Of a stretch of 64,000 bases of DNA, positions 9,208-23,516 are shown one piece after another. This DNA is from Aquisphaera giovannonii (lineage in GTDB: Bacteria > Planctomycetota > Planctomycetia > Isosphaerales > Isosphaeraceae): NCBI RefSeq assembly GCF_008087625.1, contig NZ_CP042997.1, positions 10,230,001 through 10,294,000 of the forward strand, given 5' to 3'. Position numbers and translations under genes: made by a program. The notes below the pieces were generated by a model. The model ran no database searches, was not told where the DNA came from, and was given only the letters and a program-made list of their open reading frames with translations. The number at the start of each line of letters is the position of its first letter. The first letter of the stretch is position 1.

Positions 9208-9900
9208 ATGGCCGACCGACCCTACGACTCCCCCGACCTCGCCACCACGCCGGGGGACCGTGCCTGGTTCTTGTCTTCCCGGGTGCAGGACTACCGCGGC
9301 GAGGCCCGCGTCAACCTTCTGCGGCTCGTCGCGATCGCGGCGTTTTACCTGATCGAGCTGGCGAGCCATCACGGCGTGAGTCTCGGCCCGCTGGCGATCC
9401 CGGCCGCGGGCGACCGGGCCTTCCACGCGGCGGCCACGGCGCTGGCGGCCGGTTGGGTGTCGCTGGCGGCCGCGGTGCAGCTCGGGCTGGGGCGGGGCAT
9501 CCTCCCCGCGGCGCTCAAGTACGTGACGACCGGGCTGGACGTCGTCCTGCTGACGGCCCTGCTGATGATCGCCGACGGCCCGCGGAGCCCGCTCGTGGCC
9601 GGCTACTTCCTGATCCTGGCGGCCTCCGCGATGCGGTTCCGATTGAGTCTCGTCTGGTTCGCGACCGCGGGCGTGATGGCCGGCTACGCCTGGCTTCAAG
9701 GCTGGGCGCTGTGGCTGGAACCGCACCGCGACGTGCGGGTGCCGCGGTATCACCAGCTCATCGTGCTGACGGCGCTGGGGCTCTGCGGGATCATCCAGGG
9801 CCAGGTCATCCGCCGGGTCCGGGCGATGGTCGTCGAAAATGCCGCGCGGCTGGCGGCGACGCCGGGCGCGACGGACCCGACGGGGGGAGGCCTGCCGTGA
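9208..9900 (+). CDS. Polytopic membrane protein of unknown function
   Basis: This 230-residue protein has about six hydrophobic segments between residues ~37 and ~210, a short polar N-terminus and an Ala-rich C-terminal tail. The layout resembles the membrane-anchor half of some sensor proteins or cyclases, but no catalytic or signalling domain follows. The start ATG 9208 has GAGAGGGG upstream. Its first six residues (MADRPY) are identical to those of the radical SAM protein at 7143, perhaps by local duplication of a translation-start region. The stop overlaps the next gene's GTG (GTGA at 9897-9900). It sits between the two zinc-ribbon paralogues, which suggests it is part of the same assembly. 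Confidence 0.72.
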   Translation: MADRPYDSPDLATTPGDRAWFLSSRVQDYRGEARVNLLRLVAIAAFYLIELASHHGVSLGPLAIPAAGDRAFHAAATALAAGWVSLAAAVQLGLGRGILPAALKYVTTGLDVVLLTALLMIADGPRSPLVAGYFLILAASAMRFRLSLVWFATAGVMAGYAWLQGWALWLEPHRDVRVPRYHQLIVLTALGLCGIIQGQVIRRVRAMVVENAARLAATPGATDPTGGGLP

Positions 9901-10352
9901 GCAAGCCCGGATCGGAGGCGAGGCCGCCCGCGGCCGACGGGCTCGTCTGCCGCGAGTGTGGGGCGAGCAACGACGCCGGCTCCTCGGAGTGCTGGCTCTG
10001 CAACGGCCGCTCCCTCGCGAGCGCCGCCGCGGGGTCGTCGCCACGGCCGCGCGGATTCTTCTCGTCGATCTCCGGCTGGATGGTGGCGATCGCGGGCCTC
10101 GCCGTCTGCATGGGGCTCTACGCCCTCGCGCCGGGGATGCTGTTCCTCGCGGCGATCTCGGTGCTCCCCGCCATCGCGGCCGTCGAGGTGAAGGCCGCGA
10201 GGCGGAGGCGGCTGGGCCTGCCCATGTCGGCGGCCGAGCGGGTCGTCATCTTCGTGCTGATCACGGTCGTCACGCCCGTCCTCGTCGTCGGCGCGGCCGT
10301 CATCGCCCTGATCGCGTACTGCTCGATGACGGGCCCCGTGAACTTCCACTAG
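9897..10352 (+). CDS. Zinc-ribbon membrane protein (second paralogue)
   Basis: The gene encodes 151 residues starting at GTG 9897, which overlaps the preceding stop by four bases. The N-terminal CRECGASNDAGSSECWLC ribbon, central hydrophobic pair, RRRRLGLPMSAAER loop and terminal hydrophobic segment correspond one for one with the protein at 8573-9040, so the two arose by duplication. Sequence between the conserved elements has diverged, implying both have been kept for some time. The Lgt-like gene follows after 12 bases. Function is unknown; the conserved ribbon and the operon position beside a multi-cluster radical SAM enzyme suggest a cofactor, substrate-presenting or docking role. Confidence 0.8.
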   Translation: MSKPGSEARPPAADGLVCRECGASNDAGSSECWLCNGRSLASAAAGSSPRPRGFFSSISGWMVAIAGLAVCMGLYALAPGMLFLAAISVLPAIAAVEVKAARRRRLGLPMSAAERVVIFVLITVVTPVLVVGAAVIALIAYCSMTGPVNFH

Positions 10353-10364
10353 CGGACACCCCGC

Positions 10365-11093
10365 ATGACGGACCTCGCCCCCGCCCCGCGACCCGGCCCC
10401 GCCTACGCGGCGATCATGCTGGCGGCGATCGCCACGGCGGCCCTGCTCCGCCGCAAGCCGGATCGGCGTCTGCCCCTGCCCCTCTCCCAGCGACTCGGGA
10501 TCGCGCTGGGGGCCTTCTGCGGGGCGATGATCGGGGCCAAGTTGCCGTACGTGCTGGCGGACTGGGAGGGGCTGAAGTCCGGCGCCGCGTGGCTGGACAA
10601 CGGCAAGACGATCCTCGCCGGCCTGGTCGGCGGCTATCTCGGCGTGGAGACGGCCAAGGCGCTGCTGGGCGTGACCATCAAGACGGGCGACAGCTTCGCC
10701 GTCCCGGTGGCCGCGGCGGTGGCCGTCGGCCGGCTCGCCTGCTTCGTGGGCGGCTGCTGCTACGGCAAGCCGACCTCGCTCCCCTGGGGCATCACGTTCC
10801 ACGACGGCATCCCCCGGCACCCCACCCAGCTCTACGAGTCCGCCTTCCACGCGGGGATGGCCGTGTTCCTGGCGTGGACGGAACGCCGCGGCCTGTTCGT
10901 CCATCAACGGATCAAGCTGTACCTCATCGCCTACCTCGCCTACCGGTTCGCCACCGAGTACCTCCGACCCGAGCCCGTCGTCCTCCTCGGCCTGACCGCC
11001 TACCAGCTCGGGGCGCTGGCCCTGCTCCCCGCGTTCGCCTACCTCTGGCACCGCGACTCGGCCGCCGCGACAATGGCCGCGAGCACGGAGTGA
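10365..11093 (+). CDS. Divergent Lgt-like (prolipoprotein diacylglyceryl transferase family) membrane protein
   Basis: This 242-residue polytopic protein contains the family core: GR-x-A-C-F-V-G-G-C-C-Y-G-KPT, PWGITF and RHPTQLYES, corresponding to the Lgt signature and the HPSQLYE block. Two positions I recall as important in E. coli Lgt look altered: the HGG motif before the signature is AGLVGG here, and the Asn of the GR-x-x-N signature is Cys. The cysteine-rich version occurs in a broad uncharacterised subgroup. Normal Lgt transfers diacylglycerol from phosphatidylglycerol to lipobox cysteines; this version may transfer or accept a different lipid head group. It is the last gene of the cassette starting at 7143. 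Confidence 0.78.
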   Translation: MTDLAPAPRPGPAYAAIMLAAIATAALLRRKPDRRLPLPLSQRLGIALGAFCGAMIGAKLPYVLADWEGLKSGAAWLDNGKTILAGLVGGYLGVETAKALLGVTIKTGDSFAVPVAAAVAVGRLACFVGGCCYGKPTSLPWGITFHDGIPRHPTQLYESAFHAGMAVFLAWTERRGLFVHQRIKLYLIAYLAYRFATEYLRPEPVVLLGLTAYQLGALALLPAFAYLWHRDSAAATMAASTE

Positions 11094-11153
11094 ATCCGCG
11101 GTCCACGATGGGGTGGATCCGGCCTCGGCACCAGTCAAGGGAGACGCCAGCGC

Positions 11154-12067
11154 ATGAGCGACGCGTTGCAACCCATCGGCGGGAAGTCCTTCGAGGACCT
11201 GAAGCAGACCAACGAGCACGGGGCCGAGTACTGGAGCGCCCGGGACATCCAGCCCCTCTTCGGCTACGGCCAGTGGCGGCGATTCGAGAACGCCATCAAG
11301 AAGGCCCAAACCTCTTGCGAGCAATAAGGGAACGACTGCGACCATCACTTTGCCGGCGCCGGCAAACCGATCACCGGCGGCAAGGGAGCCGTCCAGGTCG
11401 TCACCGACTATCATCTCTCCCGCTTCGCCTGCTACCTGATCGCCCAGAACGGCGACCCCAGGAAGCCGGAGATCGCCCAGGCCCAGCGGTACTTCGCGAT
11501 CCAGGCCCGCCGCCAGGAGCTCTCCGACGCCCACGCCGCGGTCGCGGAGCGGCTGGAACTGCGGCGGCAGGCTGGCGAGGAGTTCAAGAACCTCTCCGGA
11601 GCGGCCCGCCAGGCGGGGGTCAGCAACCCGATGTTCGGCGTCTTCCACGACGCCGGCTACAGGGGCATGTACGGGGGGCTCGGGCGAGACGCGATCAAGC
11701 GGAGGAAGAAGATCCCCGAGAAGGAGAACCTGACGGACCGGATGGACTCGACCGAGCTGGCCGCGAATCAGTTCCGCATGACTCAGGCTCGCGAGAAACT
11801 GGCCCGGGACGGGATCAAGACCGGCGAGCGGGCGATCCGGGCCCACGAGCAGGTGGGCAAGGAGGTCCGCGAGGCCATCCGGGCGGATCGGCGGCACGCT
11901 GCCCGGGAACATCCCGCCCGCCGAGCCCATCAAGGACGTCGAGAAGCGTCTGAAACAGGCCCGGCCCAGGCTGGTGCTCGATGAGCCCGACGCCGGGTGC
12001 CTCCTCGGCGAGACGCCCGCGGACGAGGAGTCGGGAAACGCGAGGGACGAGCCGGAGGCAAGTTAGA
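11154..12067 (+). pseudogene. dinD: dinD-like DNA-damage-inducible protein, broken by a stop and a frameshift
   Basis: The translation matches DinD throughout: an N-terminal FEDLKQTNEHGAEYWSARD block, DYHLSRFACYLIAQNGDP, QRYFAIQARRQEL, GYRGMYGGLG, DSTELAANQFR and a C-terminal GGTLP...IKDVEKRLKQ segment. Two lesions interrupt it. TAA at 11325-11327 replaces a residue that is Ser in the equivalent E. coli position (CEQ-stop-GN), compatible with a single TCA-to-TAA change. Near 11884-11888 the frame shifts by one base before GGTLPGNIPP, after which the reading frame continues to TAG at 12065-12067. GGGAG lies upstream of ATG 11154. DinD is a LexA-regulated inhibitor of RecA filaments in E. coli; no SOS box was recognised here. 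Confidence 0.85.
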
Positions 12068-12145
12068 AAAGGCCGGCCGGCCTGCTATCCTGGTCCCCAC
12101 GGCCATCGACCCATCCGGTATGCCCGCACCAGGGAGCGACATCCC

Positions 12146-13735
<1,590 letters not shown>

Positions 13736-14232
13736 CGGGCATCGAGCTTGCCGCGCGGGGGACGGCTCCGCGCGGCGGCCGCCCCGGGTGCGCGATGCGA
13801 CCGCGGGTCGCCGGGAGGAGGGAGACCGCGGGATATTACCCCGGCGAGGAAGAAGATCACGTTGTGCGGGTCCTGAGGCTCTCATACCCCTCGGTGAGGG
13901 GTGGGCCGGATTCGATTCCCCCCTTACGAAGGGGGGATATAGGGGGGTGTATTCGACCGCCTCGGCCTGAGGAATCCACCCCCTCCCACTCCCCCTTCGT
14001 AAGGGGGAGAGCCGGATTGGCTCCCCCTGCCGGGGGATGAACAGCACTTCCGGTAGCCGGAGCCCGACCTCCTTTCTCGCCGGGGTAATAGCCGGCCGCC
14101 CGGCCGACCGGCCAGGCCGCGGGTTTTTCGCTGGAATCTCCCCCGCCGCGCGTTACGCTCGGGCGCATCCCATCTCACGTCGGGTCGTCGCGACCCGGGA
14201 CATCGCGTCCCCGTCCAGAAGGAGGCCGCAAG
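13736..14232. repeat. Intergenic region with paired inverted repeats (family A)
   Basis: The arms CCCCCTTACGAAGGGGG (about 13918-13935) and CCCCCTTCGTAAGGGGG (about 13991-14007) are reverse complements, and further matching sequence (GGGGGGTG/CACCCCC) extends the pairing toward the middle. The whole unit spans about 13912-14022. A smaller hairpin (CCCCTCGGTGAGGGG) lies at 13887-13901. The same bipartite element occurs at 29596-29702. No gene was seen in this gap. Confidence 0.75.
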
Positions 14233-14892
14233 ATGAAGTCTCGCCTGTTCGCATGCCTGGCCGTGTCGCTCCTGGTGCTGGGCCTATCGGCGATCGAATC
14301 CCGCCGCGCTCAGGCGCAACAAGGGGGGGGCCAGCAGGACCGCCCGGCCTCGAACGCGCAGGGTTCGCCCTCGAGCTCGATCGTCGCGGAGATCGACCGG
14401 GCCCTGGAGTCCTATGAGACGCGCTCCGGCCAGAACCTGGAGCAATGCCGCAAGGAGCTCGAGCAGATGCGGAAGCAACTCCACGAGCTGATCGACACGC
14501 GCATCCAGATGGCGATCTCGCTGGCCGAGATTCAGTCGCGGCTCCCGCAGCCGCAGCAGCAGCCACAGATGGCGATCTATGGCGGCGAGATGCGCAAGAG
14601 CTCCGCGTCGGCCACCGAGTCGGCCGAATACGCCCGCAGCGTGGGCGCCCGCGGCATCCGGGTCGTGGAGGCCCAGCGACCCGGCGCCGGCGACCCGCGC
14701 CGCCAGGCCGCGGTCCTCTCGGACGGGCTCGCCCAGCTCCAGGGCCAGCTCCGGTCGGAGATCGATCAGGAGAAGGCCCAGGTGGACCAGCTCGTCGGCC
14801 GCCTCCGGGCCCTCCGCCAGGAGCATCAGCAGTCCCAGGAACTCGCGTCGCCCGCCCGGCGCATCGACGACGAGCCCGCGACCAAGAAGTGA
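14233..14892 (+). CDS. Secreted coiled-coil protein of unknown function
   Basis: The protein is 219 residues. A signal peptide (residues 1-~28, cleavage near AQAQQ) is followed by a Gln/Ser-rich linker, then helical heptad-rich segments: about residues 50-100 (IDRALESYETRSGQNLEQ, MRKQLHELID) and 160-205 (LAQLQGQLRSEIDQEKAQ, LVGRLRALRQEH). These are predicted to form coiled coils. No catalytic motif was found. It probably acts in the periplasm as a structural or scaffold protein. The start has GAAGGAGGCCGCAAG upstream. It is not overlapped by its neighbours, and its function is unknown. Confidence 0.75.
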   Translation: MKSRLFACLAVSLLVLGLSAIESRRAQAQQGGGQQDRPASNAQGSPSSSIVAEIDRALESYETRSGQNLEQCRKELEQMRKQLHELIDTRIQMAISLAEIQSRLPQPQQQPQMAIYGGEMRKSSASATESAEYARSVGARGIRVVEAQRPGAGDPRRQAAVLSDGLAQLQGQLRSEIDQEKAQVDQLVGRLRALRQEHQQSQELASPARRIDDEPATKK

Positions 14893-15064
14893 GGGCCCCG
14901 TGCCCGCGGACGCCCCCGCCCGCACCCGCTCCGGGCGTTGCGAATCGCCCCGCGGCGGGTTAAGGTGGGGGCGCCTGCCGGGCGTGGCCGGGAGGCTCAT
15001 CGAACCAGGCCGCGGACGCGACGACGCGGCGCGGTCCGATACCGGACGCGGAGACCCTCCCACC

Positions 15065-15958
15065 ATGACGCCGACCTCATCCCGCCGCCTCGCCCCCGCC
15101 CTCGCCCTCCTCGCCGCCGGCCTGCTGACCCCGACCTTCGGCCCCGGCCCCGCCCTCGCCCAGGACAAGAAGCCCGAGGCCAAGAAGGCCGAGGAGAAGA
15201 AGCCGGCGCCGAAGCCGGACGACAAGAAGCCCGACGCCAAGAAGGCCGAGGAGAAGAAGCCCGAGGCCAAGAAGCCGGACGACAAGAAGCCGGCGCCGAA
15301 GCCCGAGGAGAAGAAGCCCGAGGCCAAGCCCGCGCCGGCCCCGGCCCCCGCCCCGGCCCCGGCCGAGGACCCGGCCAAGCTGAAGGCGCAGGTCGCCGCG
15401 CTCCAGGCGGAGGTGGCCCAGCTCAAGCTGAAGGTGGCGAGCCTGGAGCTGGAGAAGCTCGGCGCCAGCGTCAACGTGGACAAGGGGAAGGACGGCAAGG
15501 ACATCGCCACGGTGAACATCCTCAAGAAGTGGAGCGGCGACAAGGACGCGCTCCAGCTCCTGAAGAACGTCCCGAACCTCCAGGTCGTCTACATCGACAA
15601 CGGCCAGGTCAACGACGCGGCGCTCGCCCCCCTGAAGGACGTGCCCTCGCTGAGCGCCCTGACGATCATGAGCCCGCAGGTCACCGACGCCGGCCTGGAC
15701 ACGGTGAAGAACCTGGGCGGCCTGACGATGCTCTTCCTGACCAGCTCCAAGGTCGGCGACAAGGGCCTGGCGCAGCTCAAGGGCCTCAAGAACCTCCAGG
15801 TCCTGGCCCTCAGCCGGACCGAGGTCACCGACGCCGGCCTCGACGCCCTCAAGGACATCAAGTCGCTGAAGTCCGTCTACCTGATCGGCACCAAGGTCAC
15901 GCCCCCCGCCATCGAGAAGCTCAAGCAGGCCGTGCCGGGCGTGGCCGTGTACAAGTGA
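15065..15958 (+). CDS. Secreted leucine-rich-repeat protein with Lys/Glu/Pro/Ala repeat stalk
   Basis: The protein is 297 residues. A signal peptide (1-~33, ending ALAQ) is followed by a highly charged low-complexity stretch (~34-90) of repeated DKKPEAKKAEEKK-type units and a Pro-Ala run. A short coiled coil (LKAQVAALQAEVAQLKLKV) is next, then ~5 leucine-rich repeats (~150-290) of the VTDAGLDALK type, as in bacterial LRR_6/F-box-like repeats common in planctomycetes. The repeats likely form a protein-binding solenoid outside the cytoplasm, with the Lys/Pro stalk spanning the envelope. No enzyme motif is present. The start ATG 15065 immediately precedes the signal peptide. Confidence 0.85.
   Translation: MTPTSSRRLAPALALLAAGLLTPTFGPGPALAQDKKPEAKKAEEKKPAPKPDDKKPDAKKAEEKKPEAKKPDDKKPAPKPEEKKPEAKPAPAPAPAPAPAEDPAKLKAQVAALQAEVAQLKLKVASLELEKLGASVNVDKGKDGKDIATVNILKKWSGDKDALQLLKNVPNLQVVYIDNGQVNDAALAPLKDVPSLSALTIMSPQVTDAGLDTVKNLGGLTMLFLTSSKVGDKGLAQLKGLKNLQVLALSRTEVTDAGLDALKDIKSLKSVYLIGTKVTPPAIEKLKQAVPGVAVYK
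15163..15335 (+). repeat. In-gene low-complexity repeat encoding Lys/Glu/Ala/Asp/Pro units
   Basis: Imperfect tandem copies of GACAAGAAGCC(C/G) and GCCGAGGAGAAGAAG-type units encode the charged stalk of the LRR protein. Such arrays change length easily by slippage. A similar Lys/Glu/Ala/Asp array occurs at 62450-62551 in an unrelated secreted hydrolase. Confidence 0.8.
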
Positions 15959-16093
15959 TGTCGGCGGAGATTTCCCAAGAGGTGTGCCGAGCGCAGGCCC
16001 CATCGCGCGAGCTGACGCGACGGTGATATCGCGTGAGCTGACGCGACGGTGCCACGGCCTCCGACTCCCTCTCTGCGACGTCCCGGGCAAAAT

Positions 16094-16270
16094 CCTTCCC
16101 CTCTCCCGCTCGGCGGGAGAGGGCCAGGGTGAGGGTCTTCCGGTTCCGGCATCGCGGTACGCGCCCGGACCGGAGAACACCTCACAACGGGTCTCGGGGC
16201 CGTTGGTGATCCGAGTCTCGCCCTGCCCTCACCCCGCCCCTCTCCCGCCGAGCGGGAGAGGGAGATATCC
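16094..16270. repeat. Bipartite inverted repeat (family B), copy 1
   Basis: The left arm (16094-16140) contains the palindrome CTCTCCCGCTCGGCGGGAGA followed by GGGCCAGGGTGAGGGTCTTC. The right arm (16226-16270) contains CCCTCACCCC and CTCTCCCGCCGAGCGGGAGA, the inverted counterpart. The unit is 177 bp and is nearly identical to 48357-48527 (171 bp). It occupies most of the 429-base gap after the LRR gene, where no gene was seen. The arms are themselves hairpins, so the unit could fold as two local hairpins or one large stem. Confidence 0.85.
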
Positions 16271-16387
16271 TCTCGGTCGCAGCTCGATGTCGTGGTGGAG
16301 CCCGGGAAGGTGCCCTCCATGGGACGTCCGGCCGCCCGGCCATCCGCATCATGGCCGCGGGCCTTCTCGTCTCCAAACGGTGCATCC

Positions 16388-19048
16388 TTAAGGTTCCGCC
16401 TTCCCTCTGGCGACGAGGTCGACCTCGTGCGGGCCCGTCCCCTTAACCTCGACCTCGGCCGTCGCGACGGCCTCGCCGCGCGACCGCGCGGAGACGACCC
16501 AGCGGCCCGGCCAGAGGCCCGCGAGGTCCACGCGGTCGCAGCCCTCGTCGTCCCGGAACGCCCGCCGCGCCACGACGCCCCGCGGGCCGGTCGCCACCAC
16601 CTCGTCGGGCACGGGCGTGGGCCGCTCGAAGCGGATCCCACCGCGGAGTATGGCGCCGGGCTCGAGCTGTCGCTCGCCGATATCCACCGCGTTGTCTCTC
16701 ACCTGCACGTCTTCCACCCGGGCGAATCGACCCGAGGTCGGGTCGCGGATGAACAGCGTGTACGCGCCGGGCGGGAGGTAGCGGATGCAGAAATTGCCTT
16801 TGCCGTCGCAGCGGGCCTGCCGTGACGCACCGCGATTCTCCGCGGCCACGGCGGTCACCTCGACCGGCCAATCGGAGATGCCCCTCGGCGATGGGACCTT
16901 GCCCTTGATGCAGCCCCCGCCGAGCGGGATGCGCACCTCGCCACGGCCGCCGGGCGGGACGACGACCGACGCGTCGAACAGGGGCAGGCCTTCGCGGCCC
17001 TTGAAGTCATGCCAGTCCCGGACCCGCAGCCGGTACGTCCCGGGGGCGACGTCGGGCAGCACGACCTTCCCCTCCGCATCCAGGTCTACCCAGCCGGGGA
17101 AGGCGAACGAGAGCGGGGCGTTCGAGAGGGGCATGAGCTCCACCCAGAAGACCGGCTCCCTGGCCCTGACGCTCCGGTTGCTCAGCGCCGCGAAGGTCCC
17201 CGAAATGGACGCGAAGTCCTCTGCCCTCCGCGAGGCGTCGAGTCCCGTCCCGGACACGAACTGAGACGCCGATCCGTCCCCGATCGCGGGGGCCAGGGTG
17301 AACGGACGCCGGGCATCGGGGGCGAACGCGAGGACCCGAGTCGTCTGCCCCTCCGCGACCAGGGCATACCAGGTGTAGGCCAACTGCACGTCGCCGGTCA
17401 GGTAAAGGAAGCTGACCGCGTTCAGGCCGACGGGCACGCGGTCCACGCGGAAGCGGCCGTCCTCGTCGGACAGGAAGGGGATGCTGTGGAGATGGTCCTC
17501 GCCCCTGGGGTCGAGGTCGATCGTCTCGCACACCTCGGGGCTGTAGTCGCCGACATACCCATCACCGAATGCCCAGGGAGCACCGCCCTCCCCTTTCGGA
17601 TGCCAGACGCGGCCCTCGATGCGGCCCGTCGCGACCGGAATCCGGATCGGCAACGCCCCCATGTCGATGCCCTCGGCCGGTACGTCGATCAGCAGGGATG
17701 TCCTGAGCATGTCCTGGACGTCGACGATCAGCCAGTAGCGGTCGGGGCGGACATCCTCGAAGCGTAACGACCCATCGGGGCCCAGCCTGGCCGCACGGGC
17801 CTCGAGGTCCTCGGCGGCCCAGGCGACGATATCGCCTCCCACATTGGCATCGTCGTGCCGGAGCGTTAGCGTCGCCCTGACGCGTCCCCGGAGGCCCTCC
17901 GGCACGTCGAGCCGACCCGACACCGCGACGCCCCGCGAGAGCGTGATCTCGACCGGCGGGCCGCCGCGGCGGAGGTCGGTCCAGCCTTCCCACGGCGCGA
18001 ATCCTGGGGCGACGACGCAGATCCAGCTCCGGCCCTCCTTCGCGAGGTCGAGGCGGAAGCGCCCGTCGTCGCCGCGGATGTCCCTCCGGTCCATGTCCTC
18101 GTCCGCCTCGCGCACGCCGGGCCCGGCGGCGATGGTATAGGCAGCGACCGGGCGGCCGTCGGGGCCGACGACGCGGCCCGTGAGCGCGATCGTGGGCTCC
18201 ATCACGACCTCGAGCCCGCCTCGCCGACGTGCGTCCTCCAGCGACTCCGGCGTCAGGTGCTTGTCGATGATTCCCGCCTTCCGCAGCCGACCGTAACTCA
18301 CCTCGGAGCCCTTCACGCGCAGCACCCCGTCGTGGCCTGAGACGCCCTCGGATTTGGCCCCGTAGTCGAATGCCATCCCCTCCAGCCGCTTGCCCGTCGA
18401 GTCCACGACCGTGATCGTGAGCGCGGCGCCAGGCTCCCGCTTCAGGAACACATCCTGGATGTTGTCCACCTTCCGGACTTTGGAGAAATCCACGTCCGAG
18501 GCGTAGTCGGGATGGGACGCCGCAACCCCGTGCTCGGGATCGACCCCGCGGACCTCGTACCGGCCGGCCGCATCGGTCGTGACCTGCCTGTCCTCGTCGG
18601 GCCACCAGATCTCCTTCCCATGGAGCTTCAACGGGGCGACCTTCGCCCCGGCGATCGGCGCCTTCGTCTCCGCGTCGCGGACGACGCCCCGCACGACGAT
18701 ACCCGGGCGGAGACGGACGACGAGCCCTCGTTCTCGATCATCGGACCGGAGCAGCATGCGCTCGAGCTCCGGATGCCCTCCCACGAAGTCGGCCGCTTCC
18801 ACTTCCAGGTTCAACCGGCATGGCCGCGGCAGCCGGAGCTGCAGTATTCCGTCCGGCGACTCGACCTGCGTCCAGCCGTCCGCATCCCGCGAGCCCTGAC
18901 GCCGCGGCTCGTACCACATTTGATAGCGGAACGACCGGACCGGCTCACCGGTCCTCTCATTCACGACGGTTACCGTGAAGGGGATGAGGTCGTCCTCCGC
19001 GATCGGGAGGAACATGAGCATCGCGAGGGAGATGACGTGCGCGAGCAT
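16388..19048 (-). CDS. Large carboxypeptidase-regulatory-like domain protein
   Basis: The gene encodes 886 residues. A short N-terminal hydrophobic stretch (MLAHVISLAMLMFLPIA) probably acts as a signal peptide. The rest is a chain of beta-sandwich modules of the carboxypeptidase regulatory-like type: recurring V-x-G-x-V-x-D-x(4)-P(I/V)-x-G-A-x-V strands (for example VVRGVVRDAETKAPIAGAKV), D-x-x-G-R-(Y/F)-x-(V/L) turns (DAAGRYEVRG, DDGRFRLD, DEDGRFRVD) and PG-x-Y-x-L segments (PGTYRLRVRD, PGAYTLFIRD). These modules are structural or adhesive rather than catalytic. Similar large proteins are frequent in planctomycetes and of unknown function. It stands alone on the minus strand. Confidence 0.8.
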   Translation of the reverse strand: MLAHVISLAMLMFLPIAEDDLIPFTVTVVNERTGEPVRSFRYQMWYEPRRQGSRDADGWTQVESPDGILQLRLPRPCRLNLEVEAADFVGGHPELERMLLRSDDRERGLVVRLRPGIVVRGVVRDAETKAPIAGAKVAPLKLHGKEIWWPDEDRQVTTDAAGRYEVRGVDPEHGVAASHPDYASDVDFSKVRKVDNIQDVFLKREPGAALTITVVDSTGKRLEGMAFDYGAKSEGVSGHDGVLRVKGSEVSYGRLRKAGIIDKHLTPESLEDARRRGGLEVVMEPTIALTGRVVGPDGRPVAAYTIAAGPGVREADEDMDRRDIRGDDGRFRLDLAKEGRSWICVVAPGFAPWEGWTDLRRGGPPVEITLSRGVAVSGRLDVPEGLRGRVRATLTLRHDDANVGGDIVAWAAEDLEARAARLGPDGSLRFEDVRPDRYWLIVDVQDMLRTSLLIDVPAEGIDMGALPIRIPVATGRIEGRVWHPKGEGGAPWAFGDGYVGDYSPEVCETIDLDPRGEDHLHSIPFLSDEDGRFRVDRVPVGLNAVSFLYLTGDVQLAYTWYALVAEGQTTRVLAFAPDARRPFTLAPAIGDGSASQFVSGTGLDASRRAEDFASISGTFAALSNRSVRAREPVFWVELMPLSNAPLSFAFPGWVDLDAEGKVVLPDVAPGTYRLRVRDWHDFKGREGLPLFDASVVVPPGGRGEVRIPLGGGCIKGKVPSPRGISDWPVEVTAVAAENRGASRQARCDGKGNFCIRYLPPGAYTLFIRDPTSGRFARVEDVQVRDNAVDIGERQLEPGAILRGGIRFERPTPVPDEVVATGPRGVVARRAFRDDEGCDRVDLAGLWPGRWVVSARSRGEAVATAEVEVKGTGPHEVDLVARGKAEP

Positions 19049-19149
19049 GACGGGAGACCTCCTTGGTCTCTTGTCAGCAAAGCATGTTCGATCGACGAAC
19101 GCAATGTCGGCGATGAATGGAACAGCCGGCAGCCCCCTCGCATGTCGCA

Positions 19150-19194
19150 GGCGGTCGCCCCCTCTCCCTAACCCTCCCCCGCGGTGGGGGGAGC
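19150..19194. repeat. Single arm of repeat family C beside the IS110 element
   Basis: GGCGGTCGCCCCCTCTCCCT and the following palindrome CCTCCCCCGCGGTGGGGGGA match the right arm of the two-armed element at 58901-59068. Only this arm is present here, and the IS110 transposase gene's end lies about 15 bases further on. The abrupt loss of the partner arm suggests the element was truncated or was the insertion target. Confidence 0.65.
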
Positions 19195-19208
19195 GACTGT
19201 GTTGGGAG

Positions 19209-23516
<4,308 letters not shown>

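Noticed and set aside
13880-14040. A possible CRISPR-like array because of repeated hairpins
   Set aside because: Only inverted arms with one centre are present, without regularly spaced direct repeats, and no cas genes are in the window.
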